From Phlegmacium glaucopus (lineage: Eukaryota > Basidiomycota > Agaricomycetes > Agaricales > Cortinariaceae), in NCBI GenBank assembly GCA_015039465.1, contig MU130548.1, positions 126,294-190,293 on the forward strand: a stretch of DNA of 64,000 bases. Direction: 5' to 3'. Under the pieces are notes generated by a model that was given only the letters and a program-made list of their open reading frames with translations, was not told the DNA's origin and did not search any database. The stretch's first letter is position 1; the number at the start of each line of letters is the position of its first letter. Shown one piece after another: positions 46,815 to 57,916 of this stretch. Position numbers and translations under genes: made by a program.

Positions 46815-47417
46815 ATCGAGGCCTTCAGAAAGGTGGTTTCGAACACGCCTTCTAATAAAGCCTTTTCCCGGGCTAATAAATTCACACAGGAAGATAAGAA
46901 GAGAAGTAGCTGCCAAAAGGGCCATACCGAGTGGCAACATGTGGACTCGTATAAGAAAAGAATGACAGATAACAGCAGATAACCTATAATTATCATCGTG
47001 CAAATGGGCCAGGCAGATTCAAAGAAGACTAGCGGCTTGAACGTAAGTATTTAGTTGCTCTTTCGGAATCATAGTACGCTTCGGGTATCGCGGTGCAGAG
47101 TGTAGTATCTACACTTTCGAGACTATTTCCCTCTCAGTCACATCGAAGAGAATCGTGCAGCCTGTCCAAGGAGATTTGACGAATTATCCAGTCATATGCT
47201 GCGCATGGTATATGTAGATTGATAAAAATTGACCAACTGTGAGTGTGTGATTTTGAAAGCATGAGGTACCTGGGCCATAATGGAAGTCAATGGTACGTTG
47301 GTTAGGGAATATTTTTGGACGATAGGATAAACTTACCTAATTTCTCCATTAATGACTGTGGCACAAGGGAGACATTGATAATAAGCGATACTCGGGGACT
47401 TTCTCAAGGTTGAATCC

Positions 47418-48352
47418 ATGGTGCCGGTCGCCTAAAGACCGCTACTTTTGTACAAGGCTCCAATAGGCCGGAGAATTTTTTAAAAAGTAACCCTAACTTA
47501 AGCATGATTTTCGTGCATTGTAGTATAGCTTTTGTTGAAAAAAATATTGAACAGATAAACTAATCATATCGTCAGTCCGGGCTGTGATAAAGGAAAGGTA
47601 ATCGGTACGAACCTCAGTCTCTGAATAAAGGACTGAGGTTATAACAAATAAACAAAGTCTCGTATATGAGTAAAAATCCCCCCACCCTCGGAGAACGACG
47701 GTAAGTGAGGGAATATGCTGGAATATGGTTACGAAGCAAGAATGGAATGGAAAACTCGTATGAGTAAGAAAATAGAGATAAAAATACTTTCTTGTTCCTG
47801 ACAATGAACGGTTTGTATCCAACAAAAAATTCATTCAGTGCTGGGCCTTAGAAATATGGGCCAGAATTCTAACACAGTACGAAAACAGCAACTTGAAGGA
47901 TAGCATATATCACAGCCCATCATCTATCCAATCCCGCAGTTACTCAGGTCATTGGCTTTGGACGCACGTCAACTGTGAGACGACGAAGTTGGTGCTTCCC
48001 AGTCTAAGGCTGTGATGAACTTGAAGGCTGTTGCTTGAAGGTATTGAGATTCTTGAGAGTGAAGAGGAGTGCACTGGCACTGCTTGCATTGTGGAGTCAA
48101 TAGCCGTGCCGAGAGTGAAGGTGACTGGATTAACCTGAGTATGCTCCGAAGCGAGTGAATACCTCAGCTGTCACAAATACACAGCGGCATAGGCGTAATA
48201 TTGTGGACCCTTTTGGAAAATTTGGTCCGATTGCTTATCCTATAACAAAAATGAAAAAAAAAAATGATTTTTTAAAGGAATGAGAATTTCCCTTCTTTTT
48301 TCGTATAATTTGCTTGTACAAAAGTAGCGGTCTTTAGGTGACTGGCACCATA
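47418..48352. mobile_element. Possible MITE-like segment bounded by 39-bp inverted repeats
   Basis: Positions 47418-47456 (ATGGTGCCGGTCGCCTAAAG onward) are matched in inverse by 48314-48352 with two mismatches. The 857 bp between them is AT-rich and non-coding. No target-site duplication is evident, so it may instead be an old inverted copy of a short regulatory segment. Confidence 0.4.
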
Positions 48353-48953
48353 GATGGGCGGCCATGGGCCATGCTGGTAGTGGGTTCTCGTAATAGATTC
48401 CTTTCAGTTAACTGTCAGTGTCACTCTCATAGTTTCAGCTTAAGCCTAATAATAATATACCTACCTGAGTCTCCAAGAAGTTAGCGGCCCTAGTATTAGC
48501 AACAGAAGCTGACCAAAAACCAAACGAACTTGAAAATGCTATTATATATGATATACTGATGAGTATTGATGTATTAACGGTCGCCATCTTATCATGTAAA
48601 CAGATTTGCATCCGAGTTTTTGAACTGTTAAACATGAAGAACGGCGGCTTGGAACGAACCTAATTCTGACCAATTTTATAGCGGTCAAATATACAAACCT
48701 GGGGTATCTGTTCAACGCACTTGATCGACATGCATGCCATGCATGCTGTGGGTTATAGTACTAACCTATAATAGCTGCTTTCAGGGATTGTTTTTTTTTG
48801 GGAGAAGTCGGTCAACCACTGGCAGTACCCTCGGAAATTGGTTTCCGGAATCCGGAACACCCTTTCAGTGGCCAAGGGTCGTTGTGATCATGTGGAAGAA
48901 TCCTCAGGCCTCAGATATCATATGGAGTGGAAAATAAATGAATGGATATAGTT

Positions 48954-49172
48954 TTAATAGTGTTTGCCCATATGAAAAGATTCAAGAGAATACTGAGAGG
49001 TCAACCCGGATGCAGTGACAGTATGAATAATGGGAAGAGCCTCAAGGGATGAGACAATATATACGAAGACTGCGAGAGATGAGAAGATGAACAGGTAACA
49101 AGCCTTAGTTCGTATATCGGGCATGGTCAGATTTCTTATTGCAACATATATGATATATAGAGCCAGTGCCAT
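48954..49172 (-). CDS. Possible small membrane ORF
   Basis: 72 codons from an ATG at 49172. Two hydrophobic segments (ALALYIIYVAI and CYLFIFSSLAVFVYIVSSL) are separated by NLTMPDIRTKA, a layout that looks like a piece of a polytopic membrane protein. A second hydrophobic frame with a good splice donor lies nearby on the same strand (48595-48473), so both could be remnants of one decayed gene. No family assigned. Confidence 0.2.
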   Translation of the reverse strand: MALALYIIYVAIRNLTMPDIRTKACYLFIFSSLAVFVYIVSSLEALPIIHTVTASGLTSQYSLESFHMGKHY

Positions 49173-50372
49173 TCAACGTGGTGCGCACAGGGCAGGCATT
49201 CTACAGCAGATCAAGCTTCAAAGCTTCAAGGCTGGCGGCCCCATATGAATAAACAAGATTCATGCCAGATGCATGATGGTTCACGATAAAGGTCACGGTG
49301 TTCAAATCTTCCTGGACCGTGATGGACGCGACCAGCCAGGCGTCTACCGCTAAGGTAGACAGAGCCCATACTTACTATGAAAATACCTCTGTCTGAATAT
49401 ATAGAAACTACACGTCCGAGTTACAGAACATGGTCAAATTCACAATTCTTTGGCGTTTGAATGGATTATGTGACTTTTTCGAAGATGTTAGGCATTCATC
49501 GACATCACTTGCTGCAGCGCATTGACAGAGTTGAAGACATTGACAAAAGAACTATTGACTTTCACTATTAAGATCATACTGGTGCCGAGCTGGCTGTAAC
49601 AACAACTTACAAGTCCAGACTCCCGAGGCCATCAGCGGTGGATATATCACATCCGACTCGTGATCTGGATGTAATGTCGTCTGGGTGGAGGATCAAGAAT
49701 GAATCCAAAGCAAATTCCTCACCTGCACCTAATTCAACCGTGTAAGAATCTAGACACGAAAGGCTCATTTGTTTGGTAGGAAAATGACCGTAAATTGGTA
49801 TCTGTACTTAGACACGAAAAGCGTAAGTAAATGTTTGAAAGGAATGAGTATCTCAGTTGTTTAGTACTGAGGTGTAAAACGCAAAACGAGCGAGTTTCGG
49901 TTTTATATGAACTTGAATTCGAGATAACGAACGAAGAGTAAAAATGTAAGAAATAAAGAAAATACTAACTGCCAGTGGATATTCAGTCACTGAAGTTGTC
50001 GGTATTCTAACAAACCATCGTCTTCTCCAGCACAAATATTATGCAGATGAGTTCGCGAGGGCTTTTTGGACATAAGTTCAAGAAAAACAAATTGTAAATT
50101 TAAACGAAAAATAAACAGGAGCCTCAGATTGGCCTCGGACGTCTAAACCCAACGCATTCGAGTTGGCTGTGTAGCGCGTTTGACTACGGCGCCCCAACCT
50201 AGTGCCTGATTACTTATCTCTAGTGATAAGGTTCGATATCGCGACAATGACCAAATAGATAAGAAATAAAAAGATCAGGTGCCAGGGCATTCTGCTACTA
50301 CGATTTAGAAGAGCGCGTGTCAAGGGACAGTGTGAACGAAGCACAAACTTAATGAATAGTCCAAAGAAACAA

Positions 50373-52305
50373 CTATGCAGTGGGAATATCCAGAATACGA
50401 AGAGTTATCTTGTTGCCTTGGAGAGATGTCACAATTTGCTCCCAGTCAGACTCCAAGGTTATCAATTGAGCATCCATCCGGTTTGCCGATGTAACCGAAG
50501 CCGATTGTAGGTGAGTGCCGGTGAGCGCTGGATTAGGAGGGACGAAGGCGATGTTGTAAGCTTCCGAAAGGGGTATCCCCTCCTGGCCGATAAATTTATT
50601 GTACAACCGTTGCCTGACATCTGCGAGGCCAATTCCTCGTGAGACTCGAAGTAAAATTATAGAAGTGTTGTGGATAGCTTTGATAGAAACGGAATCAACA
50701 GGGGACGAAGAAGTTGTTGTTGTAGAAGCCATAGAGCTGGACAGAGCGGAATACGCTGGGGAAGGAGGACGATTGAACGCAGTGCGAGTAGAGCTAGGAC
50801 TGTCGGGAAAGGAAAAATCGCCTATTGGAGTTTCTGAACACTCATGTACGAAAGAGTTCGGTGCGCCTAAACGAATGGTTAATCCTCGAGCGACCACGTT
50901 AGGTAGAACCAAATTATTTACCTCGGACCGAGTAATCGTCGTCGTCTGAATAAACATCGACGTCTGAAAGGGACAACGGAGCAGAGACATTAGTACTCGA
51001 CGCAAGAGAACGCGGATGACATGGTGTTGCAGTTTGAGGCGTTGGAGGAATTACAGCATCCGCAGAATTGGTCGTCATAAATGTTGAGACGCTAGCGATA
51101 GAGGCTCGGAATTTCTGCTCCTTGATTGGATGCGGTAGGATAAGTCCTAATCCATCCAAAAGATCATTCGCTGTTGAGTCTTGAGAGTCAGTGGTTTGCC
51201 AGGATTCTCTAACGGCACGGTCGCCTAAAACCGACAATCAGTCAAGGGGAAAGAAACGAGTAGAGCCGATTCTACCTGATTTATCTGCTAGGAATAAACT
51301 TTCCTTCAGTGACAGCCCAAAAATTGAATAGCTGCGGTTTGCCTTGCGCTCTATTGTTGAAGCTCTTGGTCGCCAAGCCTCTAGTGGTTTCGAGAATGTT
51401 TCTCGTTCTCGTTCCTCAGGTAATACCTCCAAAATGGAATTGGACCGATCGCAAGGGTTTAATGGGTTGTGCCCGAATACGATAGGAACTTCTTCGGCGA
51501 TGGCTGCACCACTCGACGAGCTCAAGCTGGTGTCGGAGCTACTATCTGAGTGGGCCGAAGAATCAGACGAAGTCGAATGAGTACGAGTTCGAGACGTGCG
51601 TGGTGATCCGCGGGGGTACCTCGGTTCCTCAGAGATTTCAGTTAAGCTGATAGATGAGAGTGGACGCGGCGTAACAGAAGGCTGGGATCTTTTGTGAGGT
51701 GTCTTGGAGGGTGAATTGCGAGGAGAGGTATCCGACGATGGTAAATTCGGATGTGATCCGGAAAAATAAGACGAGAATACGCTGCTGGTCACAGAATTTC
51801 GTGGAGCCGTCTTCGCTTTTTGAGATTCCTCAGCGTATTCGGAATCTCTTCTCCAGTACCCGAAGAAGTCGGAGACAATAATACTGACTCTGATTTCCTT
51901 AATGAGAGCAGGCATGCTGTCTGAAAACAACGCTTCGATGAGACCAGTAAGTTCTGCCTGACGCTGGTCAATCGTTGCTTGGCTTGCTCGAAACAATGTG
52001 CCCCTTCTCGTAAGTGTTGGCAGATGTTGGTGAATATCTTGAGCAACAGACTTGGGGTTAGGACCAGGCGGGAGAGATTCCCAGGAGGAAGCCATGTCCT
52101 GCTTGTATAACCCATTGAAGCCTTTGACGCCTTTTCCTTGCATTAAACGCATCTTTTTTTCGCGGGCTGCACGTTCATACTCAACCTCCAGTGATTGTTG
52201 AAACCACAGACAATCGTCCCATGAGCGCCAGATGTCATATTCGGAAAGAGACCTGCGCGAAGAGATTGAAGTGCGATCGCCTTGGTTGTTCGAAGATATG
52301 TGCAT
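50373..52305 (-). CDS. PB1-domain protein with Ser-rich middle, 5' end uncertain
   Basis: Three exons are clear, about 600 residues: 52305 down to about 51276, about 51222-50940, and about 50870-50373. The N-terminal part has SEYDIWRSWDDCLWFQQSLE and EIRVSIIVSDFFGYWRRD, which may be the end of a PX-like fold. A long Ser/Thr/Arg disordered stretch follows. The C-terminus (VSIKAIHNTSIILLRVSRGI, then LADVRQRLYNKFIGQEGIPL and ITLESDWEQIVTSLQGNKIT) matches a PB1 domain, as in Bem1/Scd2, Cdc24 and NoxR polarity or NADPH-oxidase scaffolds. PB1 domains pair head-to-tail. The reading frame continues upstream of ATG 52305 (GKYHHG before MHISS), so one or more 5' exons are probably missing from this model. 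Confidence 0.7.
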
Positions 52306-52329
52306 TCCATGGTGATATTTACCATCTGT

Positions 52330-53221
52330 TTCGAAGGTTAGAAACCGATATTATGAGTTTATAGTCAGCTACTTGCTTGATTTGCTAGTAGCGAGAAAAG
52401 GATCGATGGAGAAGCGAGATGGTGGAGGACGCAGAACTGCCCTAAGATAGTTCTGCTCAACAATAAGAATACTGTGCGCTTATAGTTGAGTGGGACCGTT
52501 ACCTGTGTGGGTTGTCTCAAGTCGGGTCGGACATCCTGAACGCAGAAGTAAGCTACTGAAAGGGAGAGAAATCCAAACTCAATGTCTTACTAAAATACCC
52601 TCTTGGCAATACATATTGGACTACAAGAGATAACAAGTTGTCCAACCTTGGTATTGGATATGCTGCAGCGTTAGAGATCGTTTGTGGTGGGTAGAAGGCA
52701 GTTGGGGAGAATGTAATTCAGAAGAACGCCTGATACTTGAGTAGGCCCTCCTTCTTATTGTCTTCGGCATTTTGGACTATGTATCCCCTTGATGGTATTG
52801 AAAGACAATAAGAACGGACATAGCCGAGCAGAGATAATCTTTTTTGTCAAAGCCTGATATGGAACATACTTCTGCAAGACCCCGGACATCCTTACAATAG
52901 GTTCGCGTCAAGCACCAGAATTTAATCCATTATTCATGTTAGTTTCTCATGAATTGCAGTCTCCTACATAAAATAACTGCATTACTTGGTCTGCAATGAT
53001 GGAGCTACTATCAAAATATATTTGGCCTTGTTTGTTTAATGCGTTATAAGGAAGGACACTGCCTAAACTAGTCACGATCATTGGTGGATGAAACTCATAT
53101 TGTTCAAAGGTCCAGCGGAACATGTATCCAAAATATTATATTAGACTCGGATGATAAAGGACGTCATTAATGTAATTGAGTCCGGACCTCCATTATTTAC
53201 CGATGCCAAGTGTATGATAGG
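52330..53221. other. Intergenic, with a small hairpin
   Basis: Probably includes unannotated 5' exons of the PB1 gene at its left end. A short inverted repeat (TTCTTATTGTCTT near 52755 and AAGACAATAAGAA near 52803) could form a hairpin. Otherwise nothing seen. Confidence 0.4.
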
Positions 53222-55231
53222 TCAGGTTCCCACAGAAGCTAAAGCAACCGTATGAATATTAGCGGAGGGAGCCCCTTGAGGTAACGGGGGTTTCGTCCAA
53301 TCTGGAAGAATATTTTGGAAATTTGAAGCAGGATCACTCGATATGTCCATGCTATCTTCATTGTTTCGATTGGGATCATTCTCATCCCATTTTTCACGAG
53401 CGACTTCTACACCCCCCGTCTTGAGAGACCTACAAGTATGCCATAATTGATTGTATAAGACTGATGGAGAGGCATGACTTACCCGGCTAGTGAGCCGCCG
53501 ACCCACGCAAGGGTAGCCGGAGAAAATGCAGGAGCCTTTCCTGCGTTAGCGTTGGCTCTGTCCGAAGTTGGCGGAGGAGGAGAAGGGTTATTCAATATCG
53601 CAAAATAGGGAACCAAAGGTCGAAGGGGTCCATATTTATCGTAAGGTGGCAGGGGTACTTTGTCGGTTCTGTATTGTTGCCTCGATGGAGGAGGTGCCGT
53701 TGATCTGAGAATTTCCGCATGAAGTCGTGGAATAAATCCAGGCAGCGTGGATGTTCCACCCGTTACAAGGATAGAAGCCGCCATTGTTTTACGAAGGTCT
53801 CGCGGAACCTATCAAATTTCTCAATACTTGGTGACGAAAAAAAATAGGAGACTTTACCTTGAGAAGTCCATCTAAGATCGTTTCTGCAAGACTACTTTCA
53901 TCGACATCGCCACCTTCAAACAAGATCTCGGCAGCACGTTCCCTGATCCAACCAGGAATCAGGAGAGTGCCTCTACCGGTACCTGCCTGTTGGGCAGAAG
54001 GTGGTAGAACCCGCATCTGGATATCAGTAGCCGTTGAATGACGTTTATACATTGTCGACAGTGCTTGCAGATGACTTTCCCCCTGAGGATTTTCTTGATG
54101 ACCATACTGGTTGGAAACCACCGAGTACTCAGAATCCTGCTCTGATAAACCGGTACGTGATAAATCAGATTCAGTGAACGAAGTGTCGCTTGGGGGTATT
54201 TCCATATCCATATCCTCTTCCTCCTCTTCCTCCGCAGGAGTCTTTCTTGTGGCTTCTTTAGCAAAACCAAGGAAATTGCCGACAAAACAACAACGAGTTT
54301 TAATTTCCTCGACAACGGCGTCTGTCAAGATTTCCTGAGGCACCCGAGTTGACCGGTTGGCAGCGGGAACGCTGATAGCAGCGCTCAGTGACGCCGGCGG
54401 AGGCAAATAGGTAGCAAACATGAGCAATAGAGCACGGAGATGTGAGGTCAACCTTGCGCCTGCAATTGGCGTCGTCTGTATCTGAGGAAACAGTGGTCGT
54501 GCAGCAAAAATCTAAGGTTAATCAAAGTGATCAGAGATAAGCTGAAGTAATTTGGTATGATCTTACAGGAAGGACAACTGACTCGAGATGGCCACAATCA
54601 ATGACAAGGCCGGTAATTCGACCCATGGCAAAAAGGGATAATAGGTGACTCGAGGCAAAGGAAACTGAAGGAACCTAGTAGCATGGTGAGGGTGCAAATG
54701 ACGGAACACCGACGCATGTACAAACTTGGTTTTCGAACAATGTTCGTGCCATTATCTCTTTGATATACAGTGGAAGAAGTGGATGCTCTACTATTATCAC
54801 TTTACGCGCTTTTGGATCCGCCAACAATGAGCTATACAGAATGGTTAATAGCATTAATGAGGTGGAATGAGGAAGACTTACTCGTGAAATACAGATCGCA
54901 AGCAGTCCTGTAATCGTACCTGCAATAATTTATGTTCCTCCATTCTTTCCACAGGATCTGCAGCTCGTCTAAGTTTCCATAAAGGCTCTCCACTCGCGCC
55001 TCCTGCATAAAAGACATCCCTAGGTCTGCCTTCGCCACTGAATCCGACTTTCCAAATCCGAGAACCGGGGTCAATGACAACTCTATCTTCTACACCATAA
55101 AGAGAATGTCGCCTTGTGGTTGAATAATGGGGCGATGGATGAGGAGCATTAGCTGTTGCGACGCGAGAAGTAGCTGGTGTTACTGGAATAAATGCAGTTT
55201 TGCCTCGAGGAGTGACTGGTGATGTTGACAT
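53222..55231 (-). CDS. Actin-related protein Arp10/Arp11-like (dynactin pointed-end)
   Basis: About six exons give roughly 520 residues. After a Ser/Pro-rich leader comes VVIDPGSRIWKVGFSGEGRP, the actin-fold phosphate-1 loop region in a divergent form. Then KVIIVEHPLLPLYIKEIM, ITGLVIDCGHLESVVLPIFA, an acidic insertion (AEEEEEEDMDMEIPPSD), and SILVTGGTSTLPGFIPRLHA, the phosphate-2-type motif. Weak conservation of ATP-binding residues, the insertion and the disordered ends fit Arp10/Arp11 rather than conventional actin or Arp1. This subunit caps the dynactin filament and supports dynein transport of organelles and nuclei in hyphae. A divergent nuclear Arp is a less likely alternative. Confidence 0.78.
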
Positions 55232-55384
55232 GATGAGCAAAATGGCCCGACTTTGTTTCCGCCAAATAATTCGGAAAAATAGCCTCAGGACTACGCGCCA
55301 ATGTGAAGGTCAAGTGAAGGTTCATGATCTCTATGTATTTTACACCAGATGGTCGACGTCCACCATGATGCTCAAGGATATAGA

Positions 55385-56690
55385 CTATATGACAGATACT
55401 CTACTATTCTTTACAGATAAACGAGCGGCAAAAATCATGATAGCAAGCGCCCAGTGCTCAAACTGTTCTTTCGACATGAAAAGTAAAGCCTGTGAAAGGA
55501 CAGCTTTTGTGATCTGCGCTTGCATTCCCTACGGAGAAAGGTGAGAAACGATACCACATTATCGACATGTTAATAGTTCTTACTTGGTACCAGCCAACCA
55601 AACCTTGACGCTTCCAGATGCGTGCGAGGATATCGAGTGCGCCGACATGTTTACTACGTTGATGTCTAGATGGACTATTGGCCAAGTCCTCTGCGTCGGC
55701 GGAACGAGCCTGAATCCTGACTTTCGCCATAATGTAAGGATAAGTTACCTAGATCCGGTGTTAAATAATGACGCGAAGAACAGAGAAGGACTCACAATCG
55801 TTGCAAGCGTCTTGCTTAATGCACCAACCAAAAACGACAACCAAGGACCAATCTTCGTAGATGAGTCGCCTCTAGCAAGAAGAATCAAACTCTTGACACG
55901 TTCAAATACGCCATATGTGATAGCAGGGTTGATGGTCAACACCAATCCCGGCTTCAAACCGAGCCATAAACCTGTAATGCCCTCCTCTGCCACAATTTCG
56001 TGAGCAACGCCCAAGAAGGAATCGTCAACCACCTCAGGGATATCCAAATTTTTGGATCGCGCCGGGCGACCGACTTGTTGCCGTGTAGCAATCACAGAAA
56101 CAGGAATCGTAAATATCTGTGCAAGGGCTCCAGCAACTGCACCCAACACAAGTTCTGCTGCCGTCGACAAAGGGGGTAGTTTAGCCCCTGGAGGTAGTTT
56201 TTTTGCAAGTCGGTTTATATAAGACGTCCTGACAAACGAATAGAAGAAGAAGTAAGCGTATTCTGCAAATCAATCGTTAGTGTACAGTTGAACGAAGTTA
56301 TAAGAATGAAGTAGCCTACGCATGGAGAATGTGTTCAGCATAGTTGCGCCAAAACCTCGGTACAGGCCCAGTATGCCTTCTTGTTTGTATATCCGCGACA
56401 TCACAGATAACATTGAAAGGTCGTCTTTGCCCTTCCCTTTTGCATCGGAAGGCAGAGCTTGGATCCTTGTTTTGGCACTTTAAAGATATACGAGTTAGAC
56501 GATCCGACAGCATGAACTTATCAAAGAGGCATACACATCTAATGGATATACAACCCTGTTCTTCTGTTAATAATATATTATAATGATAAGACGACGTTAC
56601 TCACGCACTACTAAAGCAACCACCTAGCGCTCCGGCCAATGCTGCTCCAAGAGGAGTGAGCTGCTGGACTGGTTTTGACTGAGTTGGCAT
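55385..56690 (-). CDS. ANT1: Peroxisomal adenine-nucleotide carrier (SLC25A17/Ant1-like)
   Basis: Several exons give about 335 residues, starting MPTQSKPVQQLTPLGAALAG. Three mitochondrial-carrier repeats are visible. Repeat 1 contains VVYPLDVVKTRIQAL (PX-D/E-XX-K/R signature) and EGILGLYRGFGATMLNTF. Repeat 2 contains ELVLGAVAGALAQIFTIPVS with VIATRQQVG and GLWLGLKPGLVLTINPAITY. Repeat 3 contains YPYIMAKVRIQARSAD and GMQAQITKAVLSQALLFMSK. The altered second signature (FTIPVSVIATRQQ) is typical of the peroxisomal ATP carriers PMP47/Ant1, which import ATP for fatty-acid activation in exchange for AMP. The last exon was placed by frame, ending RVSVI before a TAG at 55387. Confidence 0.85.
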
Positions 56691-56814
56691 TGGACTGTAA
56701 GGTAGATGCAGTCGGATACTCACTTACCTGGAACCGGATGTCAATAATAGAATATAGGAGACACGTGAAATTTGTACCTCACCTGAAATAAACAAGTGCA
56801 AATATATACCGTCT

Positions 56815-57916
56815 ATGGAACTACACAACCCGAATTTTCCTTTGAATCTGAATATTCATCCTTCTAGTCCGATTACATATCAGCAACACTCCGCAGAATA
56901 TGTCAAAAATTATTCATTTCAGGCCCAAGAACTAGCCATCCGTAAATACGGAATCGCTGGAAGAGTCTGGTAATTTCTAGTGTCGCGATTCATGCAATCT
57001 TCTGAACATCACTCTAGGGAGGCATCGTATGCCATGACCTTCTACATTCATCCATCATCCGGGTTTGAGTTTGACCCCCCTCTCATCGACGGGTCGAGGA
57101 ACTCGGAAAAAATTACCATCGTAGAACTTGGTTCTGGTTCCGGAATGGTTGCCTTCTCCCTTGCAAAGCTGCTGAAGCCAGGTTATGATCGTCTTATTGT
57201 AACTGATTTGCCTGAGGTGTGACGACTTTCCAGTATATAGTTAAAATGTGACCTAAAGATGCACCCAGGTATGCCCTTTACTCCAAGCTAATCTGGATGC
57301 CGCAAATTTGCCCACTGGTTCGCTTTCTACGAACGGCAAGCTCGTATCAGTTAGACCTTTGTCATGGGGAAACCATCATGATGCAGTTGCGCTGGTCTCT
57401 GAACATTTCACTGAACAGTCTGCCCAGCATTCCGTCGTTCCAGTGACTCACATCATATGTAGCGATTTGGTAGGTTCGGTTTTGATGTTGATTCGTGACA
57501 TCAATCCTCATATACCGCAGGTTTATTTTCCGGAACTTCTGGCGCCTCTTCTTCGTTCACTCTTGCATCTTACATCGCTTCTTCCTAGGGAATCAACGCC
57601 CTCACTAATCATTTCATACAAGATAAGAAGCCTTGCAAAGGAAAGCAGCTTTTGGTCGGCTTTCGGACTGTGGTTCAAGTTTCGGCCTGTTCTTATTAGG
57701 TGCAGATCCAGCAACAGCGAATGGCAACGGTTTGGTTCCGATCTTGACGATACTATTCTCCTTTTCGTCGCTCATCGTCGAGAAGAATCATTTGATTGGG
57801 AAATCCCCGCTCTTGATGATGAGCTACTTGGTGGTGTTGGTGCTCATGGAAATGATTCAAGGAAGGGTGATGATACATTCGAGAATTTACTAATCATGGC
57901 AATACAACAAGGTTAG
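56815..57916 (+). CDS. Seven-beta-strand lysine methyltransferase (METTL21/EFM family)
   Basis: Four exons give about 300 residues. After an N-terminal strand region (LHNPNFPLNLNIHPSSPITY and GIAGRVWEASYAM) comes the SAM-binding motif I ITIVELGSGSGMVAFSLAKL, motif LIVTDLPEVCPLLQANLDAA, and the family motif IICSDLVYFPELLAPLLRSL, where Asp-X-X-Tyr is the Methyltransf_16 (PF10294) signature. The C-terminal part ends FENLLIMAIQQG. Members methylate lysines on proteins such as elongation factors; the substrate here is unknown. The 3' half of its last exon was copied downstream in a tandem duplication (see 59865-59983), but this copy is intact. Confidence 0.88.

Larger units (their letters stand above)
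46815..50372. other. 3.5-kb gene-poor stretch
   Basis: No convincing gene. It holds a pair of 39-bp inverted repeats (47418-48352), several AT-rich stretches, and a few short hydrophobic frames that are weak candidates at best. The left end must contain the OPT promoter. Confidence 0.5.

Noticed and set aside
47100..47419. Two-exon minus-strand gene starting MDSTLRKS
   Set aside because: It is only about 75 codons with no recognisable domain, and its start sits in the inverted repeat. Too weak to call.
50100..50260. Possible tRNA gene (GGTTCGATATC B-box-like)
   Set aside because: Acceptor and T-arm stems do not pair on either strand.
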